From: Prevotella sp.
Lineage (GTDB): Bacteria > Bacteroidota > Bacteroidia > Bacteroidales > Bacteroidaceae
Direction: 5' to 3'
Length of the DNA: 64,000 nt
Assembly (NCBI GenBank): GCA_017554105.1
Contig: JAFZIY010000026.1
Span: 62,001 to 126,000, forward strand
Made by a program: the position numbers and the translations under genes. Positions 1-7,607 of this stretch are shown here, piece after piece (position 1 is the stretch's first letter; every line of letters begins with the position of its first letter). A model generated the notes under the pieces. It was not told the DNA's origin and made no database searches. It worked only from the letters and a program-made list of their open reading frames with translations.

Positions 1-1665
1 TTTCTTGCCTTTTTCTTCCTTGTCCTTAATGGCTTGTTTGGCCTTATTCAGTTTATCTGTCTTGATGGCAATGTCTTCTGCCAAATCTTTCTCAATCTCA
101 GAAACTTCATATTCAAGGTCTATCTGGATTTGGCTGTTCAGTTGTAGTTTTCTTTCAGCTATCCATACTTTTGCTTTCTCTATATCTCCCCAACTTTCCA
201 GCATTGTGGAGATACGAAGTACATCCTGAGGTTCCAGCACGCTCATATTGGCATCTTCACGATACCAGCCCTTCTTGGCTGCATAGACCATCAGCACCTT
301 GTTCTTTCGTTCTGCAGGCTTGTTTTTGTCGAAGAAGATGATAGCACCTGGGATAGTCGTACCATAGAACAGGTTGCTGGGCAGCACGACAATAGCATCG
401 ATGATATTGATGTGTTGTTTAAAGCCTATACCCTGTAAGAATCCACGACGAATCAGATATTCCACATCAGCCTTGCGATTCTGGCCATCTTCTTCCTCGG
501 TCTTCTCTGGTTGCCCCCTGAATAAAACACCTTGCGGACATACTACACCAGCCTTGCCTTTATCATCCAATGAGGCAATGATATGCTGTAAGAAAGCAAA
601 GTCTCCATTGCTATAGGGAGGAATGCCATAGATAAGACGATTGTAAGAGTCTGTAAACTCCTTTTTATATTCCAATTGAGGTGTTCCGTCTTTCTTATTG
701 ATAGCCTTCCCTTTCTTGTCTTTCTTAGGTTCGCCATTCTGCGCCCAATTCTCTAATGAGAATGGGAAATTGGCCATCACCTTATCAAATGTGCGAAGTT
801 CCAAAACATTATCTTCATCCTTGAACTTTGGATCGCGAATGGTATCGCCTTGCTCTATACGGGCATCCAAGCCATGCAGAATCATGTTGATATTACAGAT
901 AGCCCATGTGTTCCATACCAATTCCTGTCCGAAAAGACGCACACTTTTTTGGTCGTGATAGTTCATCTTTGCATACTTAGCAGCATTGAGCAGGAAACCG
1001 CCAGAGCCACAAGTCGGGTCATAGATAGTCTCGCCCTCTTGGGGTTTCAAATAGCGGACAATGATATCAACAACCTCTTGAGGTGTGTAGAACTGGCCAG
1101 CCATCGTGCCCCCCTTATTTTCATCGGCAAAACGCTTGATCAGATATTCATAGGCATCACCCAACACATCTACGGTCACATTGTTGTTACTTAAGTCAAC
1201 GGCTCCCAAATAACTGATCAGGTTTGAAAGAACCTCTGGATCGAGTTTCTTTCCCCCGGATCCATCAGGGGCAGGCTCGTTCCAACGTACCGTATTAATA
1301 ATACCTTTTAATATATACTTTCCGTTTTTATCAATATTCTGGTCAGCAATGGCTCCAACAGCCTTGTCAAGCGTCTCATTCTTCTTGTCAATAGGAGCCT
1401 TTCGCACATCTTCCCAAAAACACCCTTTAGGGATAATAAAGTCGTGCATCTTCTTGGTTATCACATCAAGTTCTCTTGCTGAAGGCTCACGACAGAATTC
1501 GCCCATGAATTGTTCCTTTCCATGTTCTATTTCCCACTGGTAATTATCAGAGAGTCGTTTGAAGAATAAAAGTGAGAGGATGTAGGACTTATAGTCCTCC
1601 ACCTTATCGCGAAGTATATCTGCCATTCCAAAAAGCAGACTTCCTAATGCTTGCTTCGTTATCAT
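1..1665 (-). CDS. hsdM: Type I restriction-modification system, N6-adenine methyltransferase subunit HsdM (C-terminal part cut off by window edge)
   Basis: Modification subunit of a type I restriction system; with a specificity subunit it methylates adenine using S-adenosylmethionine. The reading frame is open from the ATG at 1665 to the window edge, giving 555 residues. The N-terminus matches the HsdM_N helical domain (start MITKQALGSLLFGMADILRD). The SAM-binding motif I is DPTCGSGGF near residue 215. The catalytic motif IV reads NFPF near residue 297, a variant of the commoner NPPF. The C-terminal 60 residues are a Lys/Glu-rich coiled-coil-like stretch. hsdS and hsdR are expected beyond position 1 but cannot be seen. 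A TATATTTG box lies 31 bp upstream of the start. The family call is firm; the specificity is unknown. Confidence 0.95.
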   Translation of the reverse strand, partial: MITKQALGSLLFGMADILRDKVEDYKSYILSLLFFKRLSDNYQWEIEHGKEQFMGEFCREPSARELDVITKKMHDFIIPKGCFWEDVRKAPIDKKNETLDKAVGAIADQNIDKNGKYILKGIINTVRWNEPAPDGSGGKKLDPEVLSNLISYLGAVDLSNNNVTVDVLGDAYEYLIKRFADENKGGTMAGQFYTPQEVVDIIVRYLKPQEGETIYDPTCGSGGFLLNAAKYAKMNYHDQKSVRLFGQELVWNTWAICNINMILHGLDARIEQGDTIRDPKFKDEDNVLELRTFDKVMANFPFSLENWAQNGEPKKDKKGKAINKKDGTPQLEYKKEFTDSYNRLIYGIPPYSNGDFAFLQHIIASLDDKGKAGVVCPQGVLFRGQPEKTEEEDGQNRKADVEYLIRRGFLQGIGFKQHINIIDAIVVLPSNLFYGTTIPGAIIFFDKNKPAERKNKVLMVYAAKKGWYREDANMSVLEPQDVLRISTMLESWGDIEKAKVWIAERKLQLNSQIQIDLEYEVSEIEKDLAEDIAIKTDKLNKAKQAIKDKEEKGKK

Positions 1666-1695
1666 CTATGAATGTATTAATCCAGTATTTGAGCG

Positions 1696-1703
1696 CAAAT
1701 ATA
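1696..1703 (-). promoter_or_regulatory. Candidate -7 box for hsdM
   Basis: TATATTTG on the minus strand fits the Bacteroidota -7 consensus TAnnTTTG. No clear TTTG -33 element is seen at 19-21 bp. Confidence 0.45.
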
Positions 1704-2083
1704 CACAAAATTTCTAATTCCACCTAATTAAATGAAGACTATCAACAGATATATATTGTTGTTTCCTTATTATCTCTAATTTTGCCTCCACTAATTCTAA
1801 AAAGGAAGTGTAAAAGACTTATTATGAGAGACGCTTTTGCCCCTGTATGACGTTTACTAATACTGTTATTTTACCCAGGGCGATAATTCTCACAGGTCAA
1901 ATTATATATATCCCAAAGTTTTTGGGTGATTTGTTAGGTTATTCAGGATTTATATTTATCTTTGCAGGGATTTTGAATAAGTGGAATACCAACGCCACGA
2001 TAATGCTGGCAGAGGGGACGACTTATCATTAAATGACTTACCAAATAAAAACAAATTAATAACCATTTTATCAGTAAAAAGAC
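1704..2083 (+). promoter_or_regulatory. Non-coding gap with candidate promoter for the YARHG gene
   Basis: AT-rich intergenic DNA between divergent genes. A perfect -7 box TATCTTTG lies at 1957-1964, about 120 bp before the downstream start, with TTAG at 1934-1937 in the -33 position (19-bp spacer). A second TAATTTTG is at 1777-1784. The 61-codon open frame at 1847-2032 overlaps the promoter box and looks like chance. Confidence 0.45.
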
Positions 2084-2743
2084 ATGAAAAGAGTATTATC
2101 TATCATTGCACTGTGCGTGTGCGCAGTATGCAGTATGCAGGCACAGACCATTAAGCAGGGTGACAAGTTTTTCGACGGTTCATCCCTATGGACAGTAAAG
2201 GAAATAAGGATGGGCAAGATTGTTTATATGACCAACAGCCACGATGGTGAGATAACGCTTGAGAAGGTGGCAAAGAAGGCTGGCGAATACAAACTGATAC
2301 CGAGCCGACAGGCAGATGAGCCTCTATTCAGAGGTGTCAAATGGGGTTGCCGCGTGCAGTATGTGCGTCAGGAAGGTATGTATTTCCTTGCCTTCCGCAA
2401 GGCTAACGGTGATGCCATAGACATCATGTATCTCACTCCTGACTCCGAAGAGTATTGCTTAGAGCAACAGGAAGAGATTACAAACAAACTATCAGAAGGG
2501 ATTACATCTCAATCCTTAATTAATAGGACAATTCTTTTCGATATGCCGAAAGACAAACTGCGTATCTTGCGCAACGAGATTATGGCACGCCACGGCTATC
2601 GTTTCCAGGCAAAGGACTTGCAGGAATACTTCGGAAAACAAAGTTGGTATCATCCAGGCAAGAACAACAAGGCCATCAAACTGAGCGTGATAGAGCAGAT
2701 TAACATGCAAATCATTAAAAGCGAAGAGGCTGACCGCGAATAA
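2084..2743 (+). CDS. Exported YARHG-domain protein
   Basis: The 219-residue protein begins with a signal peptide (MKRVLSIIALCVCAVCSMQA, cut after AQ). The middle is a beta-rich region with no recognised fold. Residues about 160-200 carry a YARHG domain: LRNEIMARHGYRF followed by YFGKQSWY, the family's signature Arg-His-Gly and Trp-Tyr pairs. YARHG domains are found in cell-envelope proteins and their function is unknown. The gene stands alone between hsdM and the sigma-factor cassette and ends before a hairpin at 2797-2820. It is likely periplasmic or surface-exposed; no enzyme role is visible. Confidence 0.8.
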   Translation: MKRVLSIIALCVCAVCSMQAQTIKQGDKFFDGSSLWTVKEIRMGKIVYMTNSHDGEITLEKVAKKAGEYKLIPSRQADEPLFRGVKWGCRVQYVRQEGMYFLAFRKANGDAIDIMYLTPDSEEYCLEQQEEITNKLSEGITSQSLINRTILFDMPKDKLRILRNEIMARHGYRFQAKDLQEYFGKQSWYHPGKNNKAIKLSVIEQINMQIIKSEEADRE

Positions 2744-2796
2744 AAGACATTGACTTCCCTTTTAATAGTCATGGCACAAGCCACATACAAATCATG

Positions 2797-2826
2797 GAAA
2801 GCATCTGTAGAGATGCTTTCTGTGTT
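2797..2826 (+). terminator. Terminator-like hairpin after the YARHG gene
   Basis: Perfect 10-bp stem (GAAAGCATCT / AGATGCTTTC) with a 4-nt GTAG loop, followed by a weak T-rich tract (TGTGTTT). Confidence 0.5.
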
Positions 2827-2923
2827 TATCGAATAGATAACTCTCTGTTTGTTTTACAGGAAAAAAGAAGAAAAAATGGTTTTTCAACTTAACTTTTCAT
2901 ATTGACATACGCTTATAAGGCAG

Positions 2924-3439
2924 ATGACGCAAGAAGAGTTTGAACATATCGCCCCAAGACTCCGTGAGTTGATGCTCTCGGTCGGTCGCAGTTTCTTCGG
3001 TAATGATGACGATGCCGAGGATGTAGCACAGGAGGGATTGGTGGCTCTTCTAAGGTTCATCGACAGGATGGAGTCTGGCGCTCGGCATGATGCCCTTGCC
3101 ATCAGGGTGGCGAAGCATTGTTGCATGGATATCGTGAGGAAAAGGAAGTCACGCCTTTTTATATCGGGCAAGATGAATGAGGAGACAGCACCGCCAGGCA
3201 GGGATGTGGGTGCTTCGCCCCACGAGGATTTGGAAGCGAAGGAACTGCATGAGGCCGTGAACAAGGCAGTGCAGCATCTGAAACCGAGTGAGCGGCGCCT
3301 GTTTGAGATGAGGCAGATAGAAGGTCTTGAACTTGATGACATCGCCGAGCAGACCAACATAGCAAAGCCTTCCATAAAGAGTATTGTTTCTACTGCGAGA
3401 AAGAAAGTGTTTGAAGAGATTAAAAAGTTAAGGACATGA
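2924..3439 (+). CDS. RNA polymerase sigma factor, sigma-70/ECF type (first cassette)
   Basis: A 171-residue sigma factor with region 2 (residues about 10-75; acidic GNDDDAEDVAQEGLVALLRF is the core-binding helix) and region 4 (about 110-165; the helix-turn-helix LDDIAEQTNIAKPSIKSIVS contacts the -35 element). It directs RNA polymerase to a small regulon. The stop overlaps the next start (ATGA at 3436-3439), so it is translationally coupled to the putative anti-sigma gene. No TAnnTTTG box is seen directly upstream, so it may be transcribed by itself or by another sigma factor. The family is clear; its signal is unknown. Confidence 0.9.
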   Translation: MTQEEFEHIAPRLRELMLSVGRSFFGNDDDAEDVAQEGLVALLRFIDRMESGARHDALAIRVAKHCCMDIVRKRKSRLFISGKMNEETAPPGRDVGASPHEDLEAKELHEAVNKAVQHLKPSERRLFEMRQIEGLELDDIAEQTNIAKPSIKSIVSTARKKVFEEIKKLRT

Positions 3440-4155
3440 CACGTAACGACACCGAAACATTGATTCAGAAATACCTCAACGGCGAGACGACTGCCGAGGA
3501 GGAGAGGTTGCTGGCTCTTGAGGTTTCCCGTGAGGATGCTCCTGAGGACTGGAAGATTATCGCCGAGATGCTCGGTGAACTGACAGTTGACGAGGCACTC
3601 TTCGATAAGGAAATGGCTGAGCGCAAACAGAAGCCTCGCATCTTGAAGTTATGGCCTTGGGTGGCTGCTGCCTGTGTCGCCGCCTTGCTTATCGTCTTCC
3701 TCGCTCCTCCAAGAGATGGAAACTGGTCGTTTAGGAATCCGGAGATTAGTCGTTTAGAAAACCAAACAACCAAACAACCAAACAACCAAACAACCAAACA
3801 GCCGAACAACCAAACAACCAAACGACCAAACGACCAAACGACCAATCCCCAGACCATGGTGGCAGAGGTAAAGAAGACTAATCATCGGGCAAGTGTCTCT
3901 AAAGGAATGAAAACTGGTCATTCAGGAAACCAAACAACCAAACAACCAAACAACCAAACAACCAAACAACCAGACGACCAGACGACCAAACATACACTCA
4001 CGAAAGTAGAGGAAAGCGACATTGTTCCATTCGATGACCCGATGATACAATTTGCCGAACAGGCGAGAGCGCTTCGTGAAAGAGGTAACCGCGTGATTCA
4101 GCGCGTTTCAATGAATACCCTACCACCGAATAACAACCCATTAAGCAATATATAA
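3436..4155 (+). CDS. Putative membrane-anchored anti-sigma factor with Asn-Gln-Thr-Lys-Pro octapeptide repeats
   Basis: A 239-residue protein coupled to the sigma gene by a 4-bp overlap. Residues 1-60 are an acidic cytosolic domain (LIQKYLNGETTAEEERLLAL) like anti-sigma N-termini in this phylum. One membrane helix spans about 74-92 (WPWVAAACVAALLIVFLA). The periplasmic part holds two arrays of the octapeptide NQTTKQPN, each encoded by an 8-bp DNA repeat read through all three frames. The extreme C-terminus (DPMIQFAEQARALRERGNRV) is conserved-looking and helical. The function is inferred from position and topology, not from a recognised zinc-binding motif. Repeat copy number could shift the frame (see findings). 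Confidence 0.65.
   Translation: MTRNDTETLIQKYLNGETTAEEERLLALEVSREDAPEDWKIIAEMLGELTVDEALFDKEMAERKQKPRILKLWPWVAAACVAALLIVFLAPPRDGNWSFRNPEISRLENQTTKQPNNQTTKQPNNQTTKRPNDQTTNPQTMVAEVKKTNHRASVSKGMKTGHSGNQTTKQPNNQTTKQPDDQTTKHTLTKVEESDIVPFDDPMIQFAEQARALRERGNRVIQRVSMNTLPPNNNPLSNI
3760..3847 (+). repeat. 8-bp tandem repeat array AACCAAAC, 11 units
   Basis: Consecutive octamers, mostly AACCAAAC, with variants AGCCGAAC and GACCAAAC, and a last diverged unit GACCAATC. It lies inside the anti-sigma coding sequence and encodes about 30 residues of the octapeptide NQTTKQPN. Eight is not a multiple of three, so gain or loss of one unit would change the frame. Confidence 0.95.
3928..3991 (+). repeat. 8-bp tandem repeat array AACCAAAC, 8 units
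   Basis: Second array of the same octamer, 168 bp (21 x 8) downstream of the first and therefore in the same register. The last units drift to AACCAGAC and GACCAAAC. Both arrays are preceded by similar sequence (ACTGGTCGTTTAGGAA and ACTGGTCATTCAGGAA). Confidence 0.95.
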
Positions 4156-4159
4156 GAAT

Positions 4160-5287
4160 ATGAAAAGAATAATCATAATAGCATTATCAGCAATACTGAC
4201 AACAACGGTTTCAGCACAGGACAGGACACCCATGGACAAGATATGGGAAGAAATAGAAAAGATTATGTCTGTACGTCAAGACAGCAAAATGAAGATCAAC
4301 CACGGTGACGGCCAACTGCTATACGTCCACAACGGTATAGTCGGAAAGGATTTCCTTTGTTCAACCGACTGCGAAGGCGTTACATCTTCTTTTGAAAATA
4401 TGACGCCTGAAGAAATCGAAGCGGCCAACGAAAGAAACCGTAAAGTCTTCGACGGCATCTTCGGTGCCATCAGACATAACCTCGACTCATTGATGGAAAT
4501 ATCAGAAGAGAGTTATCACTTCGAGTCGCACAGTCACGATGCCGACACCATCACCTATTCGCTTTGCCTGAAGAACGGAGAATATTCTGTTGCGAAAATC
4601 AAGGCAAACGACGGCACCATGTTTTATCCCGGAGCACTCGAAATCGTGTTTTTCAACTATACAGCAAGTCCGAAGCCATGCGGTAAGCACATCAGAGGTT
4701 TCGGTACGTTAGGATATAACAAGAGACTTCCCCTGCCGGGCGGAAAGAGTTACTACTTTGACAAGGAGCCGTATTTGGAAACTATCACACCACTACTCAA
4801 GCAGAAAGGCATCAAGTCATGGAATTTCAAGTGGGCGCAAAGCGATGACTATGACATAGATGCCCATCACGACAAGGAGTTTGATTCTGCGGAAAGACCC
4901 CATCTGCCTAAAAATGCAGGACAAGCTATAGGAACGATGTACTTCATACCACGAGAACAGAAAGAGTTGGCGGAAGCGCTCTTCACTGCTATCGACAGCA
5001 CCACACTCCGTTACACGGAGATTCACCCGGAACAGATGTTCAGGTATTCTTATAATGTAAAAGAACAGGTGATGCAATATACTGAAAGTAACAATATTAC
5101 CGGTTTTTTTGAAGGACATACAGGCAAAGGCAATGTCTCTACACGCGTTCTCTTTGGCATCACCCCCAAGGGTTACTATGTCGCGATAGCCGATGTGGAG
5201 AATAACTTCTGCATTCCCAAGGAATGGTATAAGCTCAAGAGTTTTATCGATGGCAAGAAGGAATATATAAAGGATGCGAAGAAATAA
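4160..5287 (+). CDS. Exported protein of unknown function, third gene of the sigma cassette
   Basis: A 375-residue protein with a signal peptide (MKRIIIIALSAILTTTVSAQ). It starts 4 bp after the putative anti-sigma gene, so it is almost surely in the same operon. I recognise no catalytic motif. The C-terminal half has alternating beta-like segments ending in VLFGITPKGYYVAIADVENN, which resembles a folded periplasmic domain. Sigma operons in Bacteroidota often carry exported targets or sensors, and it may be one of these. A strong terminator follows at 5328-5365. Coding is certain; the function is unknown. Confidence 0.75.
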   Translation: MKRIIIIALSAILTTTVSAQDRTPMDKIWEEIEKIMSVRQDSKMKINHGDGQLLYVHNGIVGKDFLCSTDCEGVTSSFENMTPEEIEAANERNRKVFDGIFGAIRHNLDSLMEISEESYHFESHSHDADTITYSLCLKNGEYSVAKIKANDGTMFYPGALEIVFFNYTASPKPCGKHIRGFGTLGYNKRLPLPGGKSYYFDKEPYLETITPLLKQKGIKSWNFKWAQSDDYDIDAHHDKEFDSAERPHLPKNAGQAIGTMYFIPREQKELAEALFTAIDSTTLRYTEIHPEQMFRYSYNVKEQVMQYTESNNITGFFEGHTGKGNVSTRVLFGITPKGYYVAIADVENNFCIPKEWYKLKSFIDGKKEYIKDAKK

Positions 5288-5327
5288 ATGCACCTGATTT
5301 GAGAATGATTTCCCTTAAGACTCTCAC

Positions 5328-5365
5328 CCTCGGCAAACTTTTCAGAGTTTCGCCGAGGATTTTTT
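5328..5365 (+). terminator. Rho-independent terminator of the first sigma operon
   Basis: Stem CCTCGGC-AAACT paired with AGTTT-CGCCGAGG (one bulge), followed by T6. Confidence 0.85.
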
Positions 5366-5410
5366 GTAGATTATTGTAATTGCGCTGTCGAAAAAAACTT
5401 ATTCTCATTT

Positions 5411-5440
5411 GTAACAAAAGGAATAAAAGTCTCGTTAGTA
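5411..5440 (+). promoter_or_regulatory. Possible ECF-type promoter for the DUF4252-sigma cassette
   Basis: GTAAC at 5411-5415 and CGTTAGTA at 5433-5440, 17 bp apart, resemble ECF -35/-10 pairs. No TAnnTTTG box is present here. This is a weak inference from position. Confidence 0.25.
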
Positions 5441-5507
5441 CAAATAGAAGGACCCATCGATGAACTTCCTAAAAGTAATAATAGTCAAACGTAAAATTAG
5501 AATTGTT

Positions 5508-6005
5508 ATGAAGCATATATTATTAAAGGTGGCGCTCTGTGCTGCTATCATGTTTATCTCAACTGGAGCAAATGCATTGGGCAAAGACTTCAAGAAGTTG
5601 GCTAAGATTGAGGGTGTGGAACATGTCCACGTTGGCAAGTTCCTGCTTAACCTCGCTGCAAAGAACGGGGGAAACGTCGACTTCGGCGAAAATATGTCCT
5701 TCGTCGCCAAGTCTGGTGACATACTCGATAAGATAGACTCGATAGATGTCTTTACCAGTGAAGACAAAAATTCTATAGAACAACTGAGCCAGCAAGCACG
5801 GAAAATACTGAACGGTAACGGATGGGAACCGCTTATCGATGCGACAGACGAGGACGGCCAGAAGTCGAAAATCTATCAGAAACAACATGGCAAGCACACC
5901 ACCATTGTCATCTTTGCAGAAGAGGAAGACGAGGCTTCGTTAGTAGTCATTGACGGCAAACTCGATATGGCCAAAATGATGGAGCAAATGAGTAATGAAA
6001 ACTAA
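5508..6005 (+). CDS. Exported DUF4252-family protein (first copy)
   Basis: The start at ATG 5508 gives 165 residues with a clear signal peptide (MKHILLKVALCAAIMFISTG, cut near ANA). The upstream in-frame ATG at 5460 would add a 16-residue basic leader and is less likely. The mature part follows the DUF4252 pattern: KKLAKIEGVEHVHVGKFLL, then DSIDVFTSEDKN, and a C-terminal VVIDGKLDMAKMM. DUF4252 genes commonly sit beside ECF sigma/anti-sigma genes in Bacteroidota, and their role is unknown. The next gene is a sigma factor 32 bp downstream. It is a paralogue of the protein at 7072-7539. Confidence 0.8.
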   Translation: MKHILLKVALCAAIMFISTGANALGKDFKKLAKIEGVEHVHVGKFLLNLAAKNGGNVDFGENMSFVAKSGDILDKIDSIDVFTSEDKNSIEQLSQQARKILNGNGWEPLIDATDEDGQKSKIYQKQHGKHTTIVIFAEEEDEASLVVIDGKLDMAKMMEQMSNEN

Positions 6006-6037
6006 TCGTCTCGCATAAGCAAACGTAATCAGGACTG

Positions 6038-6562
6038 ATGGACGCACGGGAGTTCAAGCAACGATTCATGCCTCATTATAAGTTGCTCTACAGGGTAGCT
6101 TATCATTTTACGGGCAATGCGCAAGATGCCGAAGACCTGCTTCAGGATATGTATCTGAAGTTGTGGCAGAAGCGCGACGACCTGCCCGATGAGGCGATGA
6201 GGGATGCTTACCTCGTGACTATGATGCGACGCTTGCTCCTTGATCAGCGACGATTAAAACACGTTGATACGTCAATAGAACTGAAAGAAGAGTTCTCACC
6301 ACCCGACGAACAGAGCCTGGACCGCCAGATAGACACCAAAGACGAGGCTATACAAATGGAAGGACTCATCAGGCAACTATCTGAAAGAGACGCGAAGATT
6401 ATCCAGATGCACCTGATGGAAGACCGCTCCTACGAAGAGATAGAACAGGACACAGGACTCTCGCAAGGCAATATCCGCATCATCGTTATGCGAACGAAAC
6501 AGAAACTGAAACAACAATTTAGGAGATTGGGAGATTTGTCGTTTAGGAAGCCTAACGACTAG
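6038..6562 (+). CDS. RNA polymerase ECF sigma factor (second cassette)
   Basis: A 174-residue ECF sigma factor. Region 2 is at about residues 10-75 (YHFTGNAQDAEDLLQDMYLK, then a DAYLVTMMRRLLLDQRR helix). Region 4 is at about 110-165 (RDAKIIQMHLMEDRSYEEIE and SQGNIRIIVMRTKQKLKQQF). It is probably regulated by the membrane protein encoded 46 bp downstream. The last codons (SFRKPND) lie in a near-palindrome followed by the AACCAAAC-type repeat, so the 3' end of the gene may have been altered by repeat insertion. Confidence 0.93.
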   Translation: MDAREFKQRFMPHYKLLYRVAYHFTGNAQDAEDLLQDMYLKLWQKRDDLPDEAMRDAYLVTMMRRLLLDQRRLKHVDTSIELKEEFSPPDEQSLDRQIDTKDEAIQMEGLIRQLSERDAKIIQMHLMEDRSYEEIEQDTGLSQGNIRIIVMRTKQKLKQQFRRLGDLSFRKPND

Positions 6563-6597
6563 ACAACCAAACGACTAGACAACCAAACGACCAAATA
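6538..6597 (+). repeat. AACCAAAC-type repeat at the end of the second sigma gene
   Basis: Near-palindrome GTCGTTTAGG...CCTAACGAC (6538-6559) followed by two copies of a 16-bp unit (ACGACTAGACAACCAA) and a partial third (ACGACCAA). The unit shares the octamer AACCAAAC with the arrays at 3760 and 3928. Confidence 0.8.
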
Positions 6598-6608
6598 TAA
6601 ACGAAGAC

Positions 6609-7070
6609 ATGGACGAACTGACGAACGAGCGAGAGCAGAGCCAAGCTTGCTTGAGCAATGCCGAGCGAGAAGGAAGAAGACGAAGTCAACTGAATCTTGA
6701 AACATTGGAACGCATTCCTATTCCCGACGGACTGGAAGAACGACTTTCAGCGAAGATTGACGAATGGGAGGCCCACCCCCAACCCCTCCCGAAGGGAAGG
6801 GGGGCGCGGATCCTGCGCTATGCGGCTGTCGCTGCCTGCATCGCCCTTGTCTTCGGTGTAGGATATCACTACCTGAAACATGAAGAGCCGGTGGTCCTCG
6901 CTGAACAGGACACCTATCAAGACCCTGTGCTGGCACAACAGGAGGCTGAGCGCGCCCTAAGCCTGCTGGCCGCTAACCTGAACAAGGGCATGGGGCATCT
7001 GGAAAAGGCAAAAGCCCTGAGCGACAAAGCCGAGAATACATTAAACAAACAATTAAATGCATTGAAATAA
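6609..7070 (+). CDS. Putative membrane-anchored anti-sigma factor (second cassette)
   Basis: A 153-residue single-pass protein. The cytosolic part holds LNLETLERIPIPDGLEERLS, the short amphipathic segment usual in these Bacteroidota anti-sigma-like proteins. The membrane helix is at about residues 73-90 (YAAVAACIALVFGVGYHYL). The C-terminal periplasmic region is a helical stretch (AEQDTYQDPVLAQQEAERAL). Between them lies HPQPLPKGRG, encoded by a GC-rich palindromic element (6783-6803) that looks like an insertion. It sits between the sigma gene and the second DUF4252 gene (1-bp gap). The role is inferred from context. Confidence 0.65.
   Translation: MDELTNEREQSQACLSNAEREGRRRSQLNLETLERIPIPDGLEERLSAKIDEWEAHPQPLPKGRGARILRYAAVAACIALVFGVGYHYLKHEEPVVLAEQDTYQDPVLAQQEAERALSLLAANLNKGMGHLEKAKALSDKAENTLNKQLNALK
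6783..6803. repeat. GC-rich palindrome inside the anti-sigma gene
   Basis: CCCCTCCC-GAA-GGGAAGGGG inverted repeat, much more GC-rich than its surroundings. It resembles palindromic intergenic repeats common in Bacteroidota, but here it is read in frame as part of HPQPLPKGRG. Confidence 0.65.
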
Positions 7071-7071
7071 G

Positions 7072-7539
7072 ATGAAACAGACAATAATAAGAACACTGTT
7101 ATGTGCAGTCGTGGCAATGGCAAGCCTCACCGTCAGCGCCCAGGTTAAGGCGTTCGAGAAATATGCCGACATGAAGAATGTGTCGTACGTATACATTTCC
7201 AAGTACATGTTAGGAATGGCAAGCAAATCAGCCATGCCATCAGTACCTGGCGTGGACATGAAAAGCATGATCAGCAAACTGACAGGCATACAGATTATCA
7301 GTTCTGAAGAAAAGGCGGCACGCACGAAACTAAAGAATGAAGTCAAGGGAATCCTTGCACGAGACAAGTACGAGGTGCTGATGCAGATAAGAGAAGACGA
7401 CAGCAAAGTGGATATCTACCACTGCATAGGCAAGCAGCAGTCTGTTGTCGTCATGTTAACGGATGAGGACGACAGTACGACGGTGATGGTATTCTCTGGT
7501 CATTTCACGATGGACGATGTCATGAAAATGACGAAATAA
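7072..7539 (+). CDS. Exported DUF4252-family protein (second copy)
   Basis: A 155-residue protein with a signal peptide (MKQTIIRTLLCAVVAMASLT, cut after SAQ). The mature part has the DUF4252 layout: FEKYADMKNVSYVYISKYML, IQIISSEEKAARTKLKNEV, and the C-terminal VMVFSGHFTMDDVMKM. It starts 1 bp after the putative anti-sigma stop, so it is co-transcribed with the second cassette. With the copy at 5508-6005 it brackets the second sigma gene. The function is unknown; an envelope role under sigma control is inferred from the operon. Confidence 0.85.
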   Translation: MKQTIIRTLLCAVVAMASLTVSAQVKAFEKYADMKNVSYVYISKYMLGMASKSAMPSVPGVDMKSMISKLTGIQIISSEEKAARTKLKNEVKGILARDKYEVLMQIREDDSKVDIYHCIGKQQSVVVMLTDEDDSTTVMVFSGHFTMDDVMKMTK

Positions 7540-7607
7540 ACTGACAGAGGACATGGCCTTTTTCTTGACTTCGCCGAGAATCATGTCATCGGTCCTCTAC
7601 CCTTCTG

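Noticed and set aside
1847-2032. 61-codon open frame between hsdM and the YARHG gene
   Set aside because: It overlaps a perfect TATCTTTG promoter box, has no signal or domain, and its composition looks intergenic.
3760-3991. Octamer arrays as a possible CRISPR array
   Set aside because: The units are 8 bp and contiguous, with no spacers and no cas genes.
7540-7607. AGAGGAC / GTCCTCT repeat as a terminator between convergent genes
   Set aside because: Only 7 bp pair across a 39-nt gap, with no clear T-tract; too weak to annotate.
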